Positions 43,028-51,506 of a stretch of 64,000 bases of DNA are shown here, one piece after another. The stretch's first letter is position 1, and each line of letters begins with the position of its first letter. Both the position numbers and the translations under genes were made by a program. Source of the DNA: Mycobacterium sp. KBS0706 (GTDB taxonomy: Bacteria > Pseudomonadota > Alphaproteobacteria > DSM-16000 > Inquilinaceae); NCBI RefSeq assembly GCF_005938675.2, contig NZ_VCCH02000017.1, positions 1 through 64,000 on the forward strand, read 5' to 3'. The notes under the pieces were generated by a model. It saw only the letters and a list, made by a program, of their open reading frames with translations. It did not search any database and had not been told where the DNA came from.

Positions 43028-44818
43028 GTGCCGGCGGCGCGCACCAGGCTGGGACCCGTCTTGAACACCGACCGCGTGACCCGCAGGCTTGCCGCGATCC
43101 TGGCGATCGACATGGTCGGATACTCCCGGCATGTCGAGGCCGACGAGGCCGGCACCATCGCCCGGCACAGGGTCCATCGCCGCGACCTGATCGAGCCGGC
43201 GCTGCACGGCCATGGCGGCCGCATCGTCAAGACCACCGGCGACGGCATGCTGGTCGAGTTCGGCAGCGTCGTCGATGCGCTGGACGCCGCGGTGCGGATC
43301 CAGCGCGCGGTGGCCGAGGCCGAGGCCGGGCAGCCGCGGCGGATCCAGTATCGCGCCGGCATCAACCTGGGCGACATCGTCATCGACGGCGACGACATCC
43401 TGGGCGACGGCGTCAACATCGCCGCCCGCCTCGAGGGCATGGCCGAGCCCGGCGGCATCTCCGTCACCGCCAGCGTGTTCGACCAGGTGATCGGCAAGCT
43501 GGACCTGGCCTTCGACGATCTCGGCCAGCAGCAGCTCAAGAACATCCAGAAGCCGGTGCGGGTGTACCGGGTGCGGCTGGAGCCGGCCGGCGGCGGCGAG
43601 GTCGCGCCGGGCTCGGCCGGCGTCCCGGCCAAGCCGTCGATCGCGGTGCTGGCGTTCCAGGACATGAGCGCCGGCCGCGACCAGGAATACTTCGCCGACG
43701 GCATCGCCGAGGACATCATCACCGGCCTGTCGCGCCACCACGGCTTCCTGGTGATCGCCCGCAACTCCTCCTTCACCTATAAGGGCGGGCCGGTCGACGT
43801 GAAGCAGGTGGCGGGCGAGCTGGGCGTCCGCTATGTGCTGGAGGGCAGCGTGCGCAAGGGCGGCAGCCGCATGCGCATCACCGGCCAGCTGATCGACGCC
43901 GCCACCGGCGCCCATGTCTGGGCCGAGCGCTACGACCGCGAGATGGACGACATCTTCGCGGTGCAGGACGAAATCACCGACAGCATCGTCGGCGTGGTGG
44001 CGCCGGAGCTGCTGGGCGCCGAGATGCGGCGCGCCCGGCGGCTGGACCCGGCCGGCATGGACGCCTGGGACTGCGTCATGCGCGCCGGCTGGCACGCCTG
44101 GCGCCTGACGCCGGAGGACGGCGCCCAGGCCCGCACCTTCGCCGCCCAGGCGATGGCGCTGGATCCCGGCCTGGCCCGCGCCCGCGTGGTGCATGCCATG
44201 TGCGACGTCTGGGATGTGCTGTTCGGGCGCAGCGCCGACCCCGGCCGGTCGCTGGCCGCGGCCGATGCGATGGCGCGCCAGGCGGTCGACCTGGACCCAC
44301 GCGACGCCGAGGCGCAGACCGTGCTGGGCATGGTCGCCCTGTTCCTGCGCCGCTTCGACGAGGCCCAGCGCCGGCTGGAGACGGCCCTGGCGATCAACCC
44401 GAACCTGGCCTTCGCCCATATGCTGGGCGGCGGCCATTACGCCCTGTCGGGCCAGGCGGAGCTGGCGCGGCAGTCGCTTAACACGGCGCTGCGGCTGAGC
44501 CCGCGAGATCCGGCCAACCATTGGTGCCACGCCTTCCTCGGCCTCGCCGCCTTCGCCGAGGGCGACGACGCGGCCGCGGCCGAGGCGGCGCGCCAGGCGA
44601 TCCATCTGTACCCGGCCTTCCCGGTCGCCCACCGGCTGCTGGCGGCCGCCCTGTCGGCGCTGGGCCGGCCGGACAAGGCGAAGGCCGCGCTGACCGGCCT
44701 GCTGGCCGTGGCGCCGGGCGCCACCATCGCCAACACCCGCGCCGGCGTGCCGTGGAAGCAGGCCGAGGTGATGGACCGCTACCTCGACGCGCTGCGCCGG
44801 GCCGGGCTGCCGGACTAG
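43028..44818 (+). CDS. Class III adenylate/guanylate cyclase with TPR repeats
   Basis: 596 aa from GTG 43028 (TTG 43061 would give 585). Residues 18-185 are a CHD cyclase domain: RRLAAILAIDMVGYSRHVEA, TTGDGMLVEFGSVVDA, GINLGDIVIDGDDILGDGVN. Residues about 205-330 match the FlgO-like region common in these cyclases (SIAVLAFQDMSAGRDQEYFA, GIAEDIITGLSR, AHVWAERYDR). The C-terminal half is tetratricopeptide repeats (VDLDPRDAEAQTVLGMVALF, ALAINPNLAFAHMLGGGHYA). Cytoplasmic; probably one of many rhizobial-style cyclases responding to protein partners through TPRs. Confidence 0.9.
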   Translation: MPAARTRLGPVLNTDRVTRRLAAILAIDMVGYSRHVEADEAGTIARHRVHRRDLIEPALHGHGGRIVKTTGDGMLVEFGSVVDALDAAVRIQRAVAEAEAGQPRRIQYRAGINLGDIVIDGDDILGDGVNIAARLEGMAEPGGISVTASVFDQVIGKLDLAFDDLGQQQLKNIQKPVRVYRVRLEPAGGGEVAPGSAGVPAKPSIAVLAFQDMSAGRDQEYFADGIAEDIITGLSRHHGFLVIARNSSFTYKGGPVDVKQVAGELGVRYVLEGSVRKGGSRMRITGQLIDAATGAHVWAERYDREMDDIFAVQDEITDSIVGVVAPELLGAEMRRARRLDPAGMDAWDCVMRAGWHAWRLTPEDGAQARTFAAQAMALDPGLARARVVHAMCDVWDVLFGRSADPGRSLAAADAMARQAVDLDPRDAEAQTVLGMVALFLRRFDEAQRRLETALAINPNLAFAHMLGGGHYALSGQAELARQSLNTALRLSPRDPANHWCHAFLGLAAFAEGDDAAAAEAARQAIHLYPAFPVAHRLLAAALSALGRPDKAKAALTGLLAVAPGATIANTRAGVPWKQAEVMDRYLDALRRAGLPD

Positions 44819-44853
44819 GATCGAGACGCCAGGAACCGGAGGAGGATCCGAGC

Positions 44854-45228
44854 ATGGCGAGAACGGCGAGCTGTGCCTGCGGCGGCCTGCGCGTGACCTG
44901 CGCGGCCGAGCCGATCCTGGTGGTGCAGTGCCACTGCCTGGCCTGCCAGAGGCGTACCGGCAGCCCCTACGGCGTCGCCGCCCTGTTCCGGCGCGGGGAT
45001 GTGCTGGCGGAGGGGCCGGGCCGAAGCCACGAGCGACCATCCGACAGCGGCTCATCTGTGCTCTTCCACTTCTGCCCGCGCTGCGGTTCGAGCGTGTTCT
45101 GGGAGCCCCGCCGCCGGCCGGACGTCGTGGCCGTCGCCGTCGGCGCCTTCGCCGATCCAGACTTCCCGGCGCCGACCCAGGCCATCCATGCCCAGCACCG
45201 TCATCCCTGGGTCGGGGATCTCGGCTGA
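44854..45228 (+). CDS. GFA family protein (glutathione-dependent formaldehyde-activating-like)
   Basis: A 124-aa Mss4-fold zinc protein. Cysteines occur as CACGGLRVTC at the N-terminus, CHCLACQRRTGSPYG and CPRCGSSVFWEP, the standard GFA arrangement for two zinc sites. GGAGGAGG lies upstream of ATG 44854. Most members are not true formaldehyde-glutathione synthases and function is unassigned. Confidence 0.9.
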   Translation: MARTASCACGGLRVTCAAEPILVVQCHCLACQRRTGSPYGVAALFRRGDVLAEGPGRSHERPSDSGSSVLFHFCPRCGSSVFWEPRRRPDVVAVAVGAFADPDFPAPTQAIHAQHRHPWVGDLG

Positions 45229-45289
45229 GGCATAGTGTCGATTCCGGCGCCGGCCGGACGACCAGGGGCGGAACCAACGGAGGCCCGGG

Positions 45290-45640
45290 ATGCGCTATCT
45301 GCTGATCGTCCATGTCGACCGCGCCCTGATCGGCCGGCTGTCGCCCGAGGAGGGCCGCGATCTGACGCGGCGCTGCATGGCTGAGGACGACGAGCTCCGC
45401 CGCAGCGGCCATCTCATCGACTGCGGCCCGCTGGCCGAGCCGGAGACCGCCCGGATCGTGCGGCGCCGCGGCGGCCAGGCCGCGGTCACCGACGGGCCCT
45501 ATGCCGAGACCAAGGAGCATGTCGGCGGCTTCATCCTGATCGAGGCCCGCGACATGGACGAGGCGGTGGCGATCGCGGAAAAGTCGCCGATGGCGGCGAT
45601 GGGCAGCATCGAGGTGCGCGAGCAGCCGCCGATGGGGTGA
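45290..45640 (+). CDS. YciI family protein (DGPF domain)
   Basis: A 116-aa DGPF/YciI-like protein. The signature TDGPYAETKEHVGGFILIEA (67-86) and the N-terminal MRYLLIVHVD strand are typical of the group often found with ECF sigma factors; none is adjacent here. Likely a cytoplasmic dimeric barrel. Biochemical role unknown. A strong terminator-like palindrome begins 3 bp past its stop. Confidence 0.88.
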   Translation: MRYLLIVHVDRALIGRLSPEEGRDLTRRCMAEDDELRRSGHLIDCGPLAEPETARIVRRRGGQAAVTDGPYAETKEHVGGFILIEARDMDEAVAIAEKSPMAAMGSIEVREQPPMG

Positions 45641-45643
45641 CGA

Positions 45644-45673
45644 CTTCGGGGAGGCCGGCCGGCCTCCCCGAAG
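45644..45673. terminator. Perfect 30-bp palindrome, probable bidirectional terminator
   Basis: CTTCGGGGAGGCCGG (45644-45658) is followed directly by its exact complement (45659-45673). It lies between converging genes (YciI on plus, RTX on minus). No T-run follows on either strand. An identical element stands at 48076-48105 after the second RTX gene. Confidence 0.7.
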
Positions 45674-45681
45674 CGCAACCG

Positions 45682-47505
45682 CTACAGGATGAAGTCCGCC
45701 GCGGTCAGGACGTGCAGGCCGTCCAGCCGGATCAGGAAGTCCGCAGCCCCTCCGTTGACGTTGCCGCGCACAAAGGTGTTGCCGCCGGACTGGATGAAGC
45801 CGACCTCGCCCGGGTCGTTCGGGAAGGCCAGGCCCACGAAGGTGAAGGCCTGGTTGCCCGCGACCGTGGTGTTGGCGTCGATCGCCGACAAGTCGATGAA
45901 GTCGACGTCGCCGGCCTCGGTGAAATCGCGGATCACGTCGAAGCCGACGACCGGAGAATCCGCCACGCTGTTGAACACGAAGCTGTCGGGCCCCGCCCCT
46001 CCGGTCATGACATCGGAGCCGAGGCCGCCCGTGAGCACGTCGACACCCGCGCCACCCGAAAGGGTATCGTTTCCGGCCCCGCCCAGAAGATCGTCGTCGC
46101 CGGAGCTTCCGGACAGGAGGTCGTTGCCGAGGCCGCCGGAGAGCACATTGTCGGCGAGGTTGCCGATGATGGTGTTGTTCAGGGCGTTGCCGAAGCCGCT
46201 GATCGCGCCGGCGCCGGTCAGGATCAGGTTCTCGACCAGCGCGTCCCCGGCGAGGTTGAAGGTGATCGAGCTCTGGACGGTGTCGATCCCGCTGCCGGTC
46301 TCGTTCACATTGTCTCCGGCATTGTCGACGACATAGGTGTCGCTGCCGTTGCCGCCCGTCATCAGATCGGCGCCGGCGCCGCCGTCGAGCCGGTCGTTGC
46401 CTTCGCCACCGACCAGGGAATCATTGCCGCCGAAACCGAGGAGCGCATCGTTGCCGCCCAGGCCGATCAGCGTGTTGGCTGCGGCATTCCCTCGGATAAC
46501 GTTGCCCAGGGCGTTGCCGGTGCCGACGAGCGCGCCGCCGGTGAGGGTCAGGTTCTCGACCAGCGCATCCCCGACGAGGCTGAAATTGATCGAGCTCTCG
46601 ACCGTGTCGATCCCGCTGCCGGTCTCGTTCACATTGTCGCCGGCGGCGTCGACCACATAGGTGTCGCTGCCGTTGCCCCCGGTCATCAGGTCGGCGCCGG
46701 CGCCGCCGTCGAGCCGGTCGCTGCCCTCGCCCCCGATCAGGCTGTCATTGCCGCCGAGGCCAAGGAGGGTATCGTTGCCGCCGAGCCCGCTCAGCGTGTT
46801 GTTCGCGGCATTGCCGCGGATGACGTTGCCCAGGGCGTTGCCGATGCCGACAAGCGCGCCGCCGAGCAGGGTCAGGTTCTCGACCAGCGCGTCACCGGCC
46901 AGGCTGAAGCTGATCGTGCTCTCGACCAGATCGATGCCGGTGCCGGTCTCGTTCACATTGTCACCGACAGCGTCGACGACATAGGTGTCGCTGCCGTTGC
47001 CCCCGGTCATCAGATCGGCGCCGGCACCACCATCGAGCCGATCGTTGCCCTCGCCGCCGATCAGGCTGTCATTTCCGCCAAAACCACGGAGGATATCGTT
47101 GCCGCCGAGGCCGCTCAGCGTGTTGTTCGCGGCATTGCCCTGGATCGTGTTGCCGAGGGCGTTGCCGATACCGACTAGCGCGGCCCCGGACAGGTTGAGA
47201 TTCTCGACCAGCGCATCGGCCGCGATGCTGAACGAGACCGAGGCGTTGACCGTATCGATCCCGGTTCCGCCCTCGATGACGTTGTCAGCGGCGTTGTCGA
47301 CGACATAGGTATCGTTGCCGTCGCCGCCGATCAGCGTGTCGGCGCCGAGACCTCCGTTCAGGATATCGTTGCCGGCACCGCCTATCAGGACATCACTGCC
47401 GGCAAGGCCAAAGATCGTGTCGTTGCCGCCGCGGCCCCAGATGATGTCGGCGAATGCCGATCCGAAGAGAACGTCGTTTCCGAGTGTTCCGAAAATCGCG
47501 ACCAT
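45682..47505 (-). CDS. RTX calcium-binding protein, copy 1 (108-aa repeats)
   Basis: A 607-aa secreted-type protein starting MVAIFGTLGNDVLFGSAFAD with GGGAGG before the ATG. RTX nonapeptides (GRGGNDTIFG, GGAGNDILNG, GGDGNDTYVVD) alternate with a hydrophobic block (NASVSFSIAADALVENLNLS, GIGNALGNTIQGNAANNTLS) in a 108-aa unit repeated at an exact 324-bp period. The serralysin-type C-terminal domain (AGDVDFIDLSAIDAN, QAFTFVGLAFPND) ends in TAADFIL, the expected type I secretion signal. It has a same-length paralogue at 48114-49937. No secretion genes are nearby. Adhesin, S-layer-like or matrix roles are possible; no catalytic domain is seen. Confidence 0.85.
   Translation of the reverse strand: MVAIFGTLGNDVLFGSAFADIIWGRGGNDTIFGLAGSDVLIGGAGNDILNGGLGADTLIGGDGNDTYVVDNAADNVIEGGTGIDTVNASVSFSIAADALVENLNLSGAALVGIGNALGNTIQGNAANNTLSGLGGNDILRGFGGNDSLIGGEGNDRLDGGAGADLMTGGNGSDTYVVDAVGDNVNETGTGIDLVESTISFSLAGDALVENLTLLGGALVGIGNALGNVIRGNAANNTLSGLGGNDTLLGLGGNDSLIGGEGSDRLDGGAGADLMTGGNGSDTYVVDAAGDNVNETGSGIDTVESSINFSLVGDALVENLTLTGGALVGTGNALGNVIRGNAAANTLIGLGGNDALLGFGGNDSLVGGEGNDRLDGGAGADLMTGGNGSDTYVVDNAGDNVNETGSGIDTVQSSITFNLAGDALVENLILTGAGAISGFGNALNNTIIGNLADNVLSGGLGNDLLSGSSGDDDLLGGAGNDTLSGGAGVDVLTGGLGSDVMTGGAGPDSFVFNSVADSPVVGFDVIRDFTEAGDVDFIDLSAIDANTTVAGNQAFTFVGLAFPNDPGEVGFIQSGGNTFVRGNVNGGAADFLIRLDGLHVLTAADFIL
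46337..47308 (-). repeat. 324-bp tandem repeats in RTX copy 1
   Basis: Three 324-bp (108-codon) units start at 46337, 46661 and 46985, with a fourth, more divergent one at about 46013-46336. Each carries DTYVVD, GDNVNETG, VENLTL, GIGNALGNVI and GGNDSLIGGEG. Confidence 0.85.
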
Positions 47506-47767
47506 AGCTGCCTCCCATTCTGTGACGGGACATCGAAGGCGGATGTCGGGCAGGCGCGACCCTGCGCTTCGCCGTCCGGACGGATCCGGGCGAAACGGTC
47601 TCGACTGCCGCGCGAGCAAATTCGCGCAGACACGGCAGGGGCGAAGATGTCCCCAGGACGTCGTGATTGCCCCACACGGGCCATCAGCCCGCGTCAGCCC
47701 CGCAAGGCACAAGCTGAAGCGTAGAGATCAGGCTCCAAGTCTAGGGCGTCGCGCTTCGCGGCCGCAC

Positions 47768-47822
47768 CAGATTTGCCGAGCAGCACACAGAAATCGCTCC
47801 GCGTGGCAGGACGGCAAATCTG
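47768..47822 (-). promoter_or_regulatory. Inverted repeat in the 5' leader of RTX copy 1
   Basis: CAGATTTGCCG (47768-47778) and CGGCAAATCTG (47812-47822) are perfect 11-bp complements enclosing 33 nt. They lie near the 5' end of a roughly 335-nt leader between the promoter and ATG 47505. The equivalent place in copy 2 also has a CAGATCTG pair. The rest of the leader, 47506-47767, holds no gene I can support but is partly conserved between copies. Confidence 0.55.
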
Positions 47823-47847
47823 TGCATATAATAATATTGGAACCGAC

Positions 47848-47876
47848 ATAATACTTCGCTAATTCTTGAAAAGCAA
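47848..47876 (-). promoter_or_regulatory. Promoter of RTX copy 1
   Basis: -35 TTGCTT (revcomp of 47871-47876) and -10 TATTAT (revcomp of 47848-47853) are 17 bp apart in an AT-rich island. The same -10 and spacing recur upstream of copy 2. The DNA 47877-48075 between the two units shows no gene. Confidence 0.6.
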
Positions 47877-48075
47877 TAAGATTATAATGACAATTCCATT
47901 TGAATCTACCCGAATAACGCAGAACACCATAAAATGATATGGAGCCCGGAGCACCGTCGATGGAGGGAAGGCGTTACCCCTTACCCGCCTCGCGCCGCCG
48001 GGCCTTCCCCGGCAGGCTTTGGCGGTCGCCGTCGGGCACGCAAGCGGCCGCCGATCGGATCAGTCCACGGGACGA

Positions 48076-48105
48076 CTTCGGGGAGGCCGGCCGGCCTCCC
48101 CGAAG
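48076..48105. terminator. Perfect 30-bp palindrome after RTX copy 2
   Basis: The 15-bp arms are identical to those at 45644-45673 and stand 8 bp past the stop of the second RTX gene, the same distance as in copy 1. It is therefore part of the duplicated transcription unit. Confidence 0.7.
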
Positions 48106-48113
48106 CGCAACCG

Positions 48114-49937
48114 CTACAGGATGAAATCCGCCGCGGTCAGGGCGTGCAGGCCATTCAGCTGGATCAGGATGTCGGCCACGCCGCCGTCGACATTGCCGCG
48201 CACGAAGGTGTTGCCGGCGACCTGGATGAAGCCGAGCTCGCCCGGATCGTTCGGGAAGGCCAGGCCGACGAAGGTGAAGGCCTGGTTGCCAGCGACCGTG
48301 AGGTCGGCGTCGATCGCCGACAGGTCGATGAAGTCGGTGTCGCCGGCCTCGACGAAATCGCCGATCACGTCGGGCGCGCCGACCGGCGAATCCGCCACGG
48401 CCGTGAACACGAAGTTGTCGGGGCCCCCTCCGCCGATCAGGAGATCGACCCCGAGGCCGCCGGTGAGCACGTCGACCCCGGTGCCGCCGAACAGGCTGTC
48501 GGCCCCGGCGCCGCCCAGCAGGTCGTCGTCACCCGAGCTTCCGGACAGGACGTCGTTGCCGAGGCCGCCGGCGAGCACGTTGTCGGCGAGGTTGCCGATG
48601 ATGGTGTTGTTCAGATTGTTGCCGAAGCCGCTGATCGCGCCGGCGCCGGTCAGGGTCAGGTTCTCGACCAGCGGGTCGGGAAGCAGGCTCCAGGTCACCG
48701 AGCTCACGACCAGGTCGATGCCGCTGCCGGCCTCGTTGACGTTGTCGCCGGCGTTGTCGACGACATAGGTGTCGTTGCCGTTCCCGCCGCTCATCAGGTC
48801 GGCGCCGGTGCCGCCGTCGAGCCGGTCGGCGCCTTCGCCACCACTCAGGTTATCATTGCCGCCGAAGCCGAGGAGCGTGTCGTTGCCGTCCAGGCCGCTC
48901 AGCCCATTGGCCACGGCATTGCCCTGGATCAGGTTGCCGAGGGCGTTGCCGATGCCGAAGACCGCGGCGCCGGTCAGGGTCAGGTTCTCGACCAGTGGGT
49001 CCGGGACGAGGCTCCAGTTGAGCGAGCTCACGACCAGGTCGATGCCGGTGCCGGCCTCGTTCACATTGTCGCCGGCATTGTCGACGACATAGGTGTCGTT
49101 GCCGTTGCCGCCACTCATCAGATCGGCGCCGGCGCCGCCATCCAGCCGGTCGTTGCCTTCGCCACCACTCAGGTTGTCATTGCCGCCAAGGCCGAGGAGT
49201 GTATCGCTGCCGTCCACCCCGCTCAGCGAGTTGTGCGCGGCGTTGCCCGTGATCACATTGCCGAGGGCGTTGCCGATGCCGACGATCGCGGCGCCGGTCA
49301 GGGTCAGGTTCTCGACCAGAACGTCCCCGGCCAGGCTGAAATTGATCGAACTCTCGACCAGGTCGATCCCGGCGCCGGCCTCGTTCACGTTGTCGCCGAC
49401 ATTGTCGACGACATAGGTGTCGTTGCCGTTGCCGCCGCTCATCAGGTCGGCGCCGACGCCGCCGTCGAGCCGGTCGTTGCCTTCGCCACCATCCAGGTTG
49501 TCATTGCCGGCGAGGCCGAGGATGGTGTCGTTGCCGCCGAGGCCGCTCAGCACGTTGTTCACGGCATTGCCCTGGATCGTGTTGCCGAGGGCGTTGCCGA
49601 CGCCGACCACTGCGGCGCCGACCAGGGTCAGGTTCTCGACCAGGGCGTCGGCGGCGATGCTGAACGAGACCGAGGCGTTGACCGTGTCGATCCCGGTCCC
49701 GCCTTCGACGACGTCGTCGGCGCCATTGTCGACGACATAGGTGTCGTTGCCGTCGCCGCCGATCATCGTGTCGACGCCGAGCCCTCCGTTCAGCACGTCG
49801 TTGCCGGCGCCGCCGATCAGCACATCGTTGCCGGCGAGGCCGAAGAGCGAGTCGTTGCCGCCGCGCCCCCAGATGATGTCGGCGACCGCCGACCCGAACA
49901 GGACGTCGTTCAAGAGCGTCCCGAAAATCGCGACCAT
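48114..49937 (-). CDS. RTX calcium-binding protein, copy 2 (108-aa repeats)
   Basis: A 607-aa paralogue of the protein at 45682-47505, with the same length, start (MVAIFGTLLNDVLFGSAVAD), repeat register and C-terminal end (LTAADFIL). Differences are scattered (for example VVSSLNWSLVPDPLVENLTL replaces VESSINFSLVGDALVENLTL), indicating divergence after duplication rather than a very recent copy. AAGGAGGAAACC precedes the ATG. Terminator, gene, leader and promoter are all duplicated. Predicted type I secreted Ca2+-binding protein; role unknown. Confidence 0.85.
   Translation of the reverse strand: MVAIFGTLLNDVLFGSAVADIIWGRGGNDSLFGLAGNDVLIGGAGNDVLNGGLGVDTMIGGDGNDTYVVDNGADDVVEGGTGIDTVNASVSFSIAADALVENLTLVGAAVVGVGNALGNTIQGNAVNNVLSGLGGNDTILGLAGNDNLDGGEGNDRLDGGVGADLMSGGNGNDTYVVDNVGDNVNEAGAGIDLVESSINFSLAGDVLVENLTLTGAAIVGIGNALGNVITGNAAHNSLSGVDGSDTLLGLGGNDNLSGGEGNDRLDGGAGADLMSGGNGNDTYVVDNAGDNVNEAGTGIDLVVSSLNWSLVPDPLVENLTLTGAAVFGIGNALGNLIQGNAVANGLSGLDGNDTLLGFGGNDNLSGGEGADRLDGGTGADLMSGGNGNDTYVVDNAGDNVNEAGSGIDLVVSSVTWSLLPDPLVENLTLTGAGAISGFGNNLNNTIIGNLADNVLAGGLGNDVLSGSSGDDDLLGGAGADSLFGGTGVDVLTGGLGVDLLIGGGGPDNFVFTAVADSPVGAPDVIGDFVEAGDTDFIDLSAIDADLTVAGNQAFTFVGLAFPNDPGELGFIQVAGNTFVRGNVDGGVADILIQLNGLHALTAADFIL
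48769..49740 (-). repeat. 324-bp tandem repeats in RTX copy 2
   Basis: Units start at 48769, 49093 and 49417 with the same 324-bp period as copy 1, plus a divergent unit at about 48445-48768. Units carry GNDTYVVDN, GDNVNEAG, VENLTLTGA and GGNDNLSGGEG. Confidence 0.85.
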
Positions 49938-50178
49938 GGTTTCCTCCTTGATGAAATGTCCGACCAACGTCGAAGGCCCGGACAGACGCGACCGCACGCT
50001 TCGCCGTCCGGGCGAAACGGTCCCACGCGGATTCAGCCGCGCAGACGCGACAAAGGGCGAAGCCGCCCTCCAGCGATCGTGATTGCTCCACAGCGGCGGT
50101 AAGCCCGCCGCGGTTCCGCGAAGTCGCTGTATCGGCACCAGACCCGCAAGTCTGAAGCATCGCGCTTCGCGGCCGCAT

Positions 50179-50286
50179 CAGATCTGCTTCGGCATCACGC
50201 AGCTTTCAAACGGCGCTGCGGAATCCAGATCTGTGCATATAGCATTATTGCAGAATTATAATACCATGCGAATGCTTCAGAGACAA
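50179..50286 (-). promoter_or_regulatory. Promoter and leader inverted repeat of RTX copy 2
   Basis: -35 TTGTCT (revcomp of 50281-50286) and -10 TATTAT (revcomp of 50258-50263) are 17 bp apart. Downstream in the leader, CAGATCTG occurs at 50179-50186 and 50226-50233, matching the position of the inverted repeat in copy 1. The transcript leader to ATG 49937 is about 310 nt; 49938-50178 contains no gene I can support. Confidence 0.55.
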
Positions 50287-50296
50287 GATGCTAATA

Positions 50297-50827
50297 TTAT
50301 TTCGACTCTTCAGTTTTGTGGCGCGCCGTCCGGACCTTGTCGGGCAGCCCGTCATGATCGCCCATCGGCCGCGCCGGGACATCGTCCCACCAGTCGGTCC
50401 GCATCGGCTTCCGCTCCGGGTTGCGCGGATAGAAGATGCGGTTCTCCGGCTTCGGCCGCTCGCCGACGACCAGCAGGCGGACCTCGGAGTCGGTGTTGTT
50501 GATGAAGCTGTGGCACTGGCCGGTGCCGGCCGGGAAGCCGACCGAATCGCCGGGTTTCAACCGGTGCAGCACGCCGTCGAGCCAGGCGTCGGGCGCGCCC
50601 TCGATCACATAAACGAACTCCTCCTCATGGCTTTCGGCATGCGGGTAGGAGGTGCGGCGGCCGGGCGGCAGCCGCTCGTGATGGATGCCGATCCGGGTCA
50701 GGCTGAAATGCCGAGCCAGGGGCGCGCCGATGCTCATCAGCTCGTCATCGCCCTTGTAGTGGCTGTCGTCCGGCCCCTCGATCTCGGTCCAATGGGCGAT
50801 GCAGGGCGGACGGTCGGTCGGTGCCAT
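50297..50827 (-). CDS. Cupin domain protein
   Basis: A 176-aa single cupin. Motif 1 is SYPHAESHEEEFVYVIEGAP (about 70-90) with His/His/Glu metal ligands, and motif 2 VGFPAGTGQCHSFINNTDSE has the fourth His. A conserved tail NRIFYPRNPERKPMRTDWWD suggests a specific subfamily related to mannose-6-phosphate isomerase-like cupins. AGGGGAG precedes ATG 50827. The metal-dependent activity is unknown. Transcribed toward the RTX copy 2 promoter, which begins 10 bp past its stop. Confidence 0.87.
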   Translation of the reverse strand: MAPTDRPPCIAHWTEIEGPDDSHYKGDDELMSIGAPLARHFSLTRIGIHHERLPPGRRTSYPHAESHEEEFVYVIEGAPDAWLDGVLHRLKPGDSVGFPAGTGQCHSFINNTDSEVRLLVVGERPKPENRIFYPRNPERKPMRTDWWDDVPARPMGDHDGLPDKVRTARHKTEESK

Positions 50828-50923
50828 GATGGGCTCCCCTGGGCGTGAGATGGGGCCGAGGCTAGACGAGCCTCCTCCCCGACGCCATGTCGCTGACGTA
50901 TTCGCCACCGAGCCTCGGGGACC

Positions 50924-51409
50924 ATGAGCCGACCGATCGACCGCCGCCGCCTCCTCGCCCTCTTGCCCGCTGGGGCCCTCGCCGCTTGCACCGCGCCCTT
51001 CGCCGGACCGCCGCCGCCCCGGGTCGGCATCGTCGACCTGCGGCCGGTGGACGCTACCCTGTTCGAGCAGCGCTGGGAGGCGCTGCTGCGGGTCGAGGAG
51101 CAGGCCGGCACCGGGTTGCAGGTCGACGCCATGACCGCGGCGATCGAGATCAACGGGCGGGAGTTCGGCAGCGGCCGGACCGACCGGCCCTTCCTGCTGC
51201 CGGCCCATGGCGGGCGCGAGGTGACGGTGCCGATGCACGGCTCCGGCCTCGGCCTGGTCGACCAGCTGGCCACGATCGGCCGTCGCGGCGAGCTGAAATG
51301 GCGGGTCGAGGGCGTGTTCCTCAGCGCCGGCCGGCAGATCCCCTATCAGGACGAGGGCACGGTGTTCTCGCTGCGCGACACGCTGCGGGACTCGCTGCTG
51401 CCGTTCTGA
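50924..51409 (+). CDS. LEA type 2 / WHy-domain lipoprotein
   Basis: A 161-aa exported protein. Signal RRRLLALLPAGALA leads to the lipobox LAAC-T (Cys 22). The mature part PPRVGIVDLRPVDATLFEQR, ALLRVEEQAGTGLQVDAMTA, EINGREFGSG and FLLPAHGGREVTVPM has the fibronectin-like LEA_2 pattern found in desiccation-related and envelope proteins. Probably anchored in the outer membrane. Monocistronic. Confidence 0.78.
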   Translation: MSRPIDRRRLLALLPAGALAACTAPFAGPPPPRVGIVDLRPVDATLFEQRWEALLRVEEQAGTGLQVDAMTAAIEINGREFGSGRTDRPFLLPAHGGREVTVPMHGSGLGLVDQLATIGRRGELKWRVEGVFLSAGRQIPYQDEGTVFSLRDTLRDSLLPF

Positions 51410-51506
51410 ACGCCCAGAGCGCGTCGCTTGTCTCCAGACAATGTCCCGGTTGACCGGGACAATCGGCGCCGCCGATGCTGGCCGCCCCGATCCGGAGCGC
51501 CGACCC

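Noticed and set aside
43028-43060. Signal peptide or membrane anchor at the start of the cyclase-TPR protein
   Set aside because: The N-terminus MPAARTRLGPVLNTDRVTRR has no hydrophobic core; the protein is best treated as cytoplasmic, and the true start may be TTG 43061.
46337-49740. 324-bp and 474-bp direct repeats as a CRISPR-like or satellite array
   Set aside because: The repeats are in frame, encode calcium-binding nonapeptides and are far too long for CRISPR; no cas genes occur.
47934-50102. Long plus-strand frame (about 720 codons) antisense to RTX copy 2, and a similar one over copy 1
   Set aside because: Same cause: stop-poor antisense of tandem repeats. The translation is repetitive Ala/Val/Gly with no recognisable domain, and it runs through the terminator and promoter regions.
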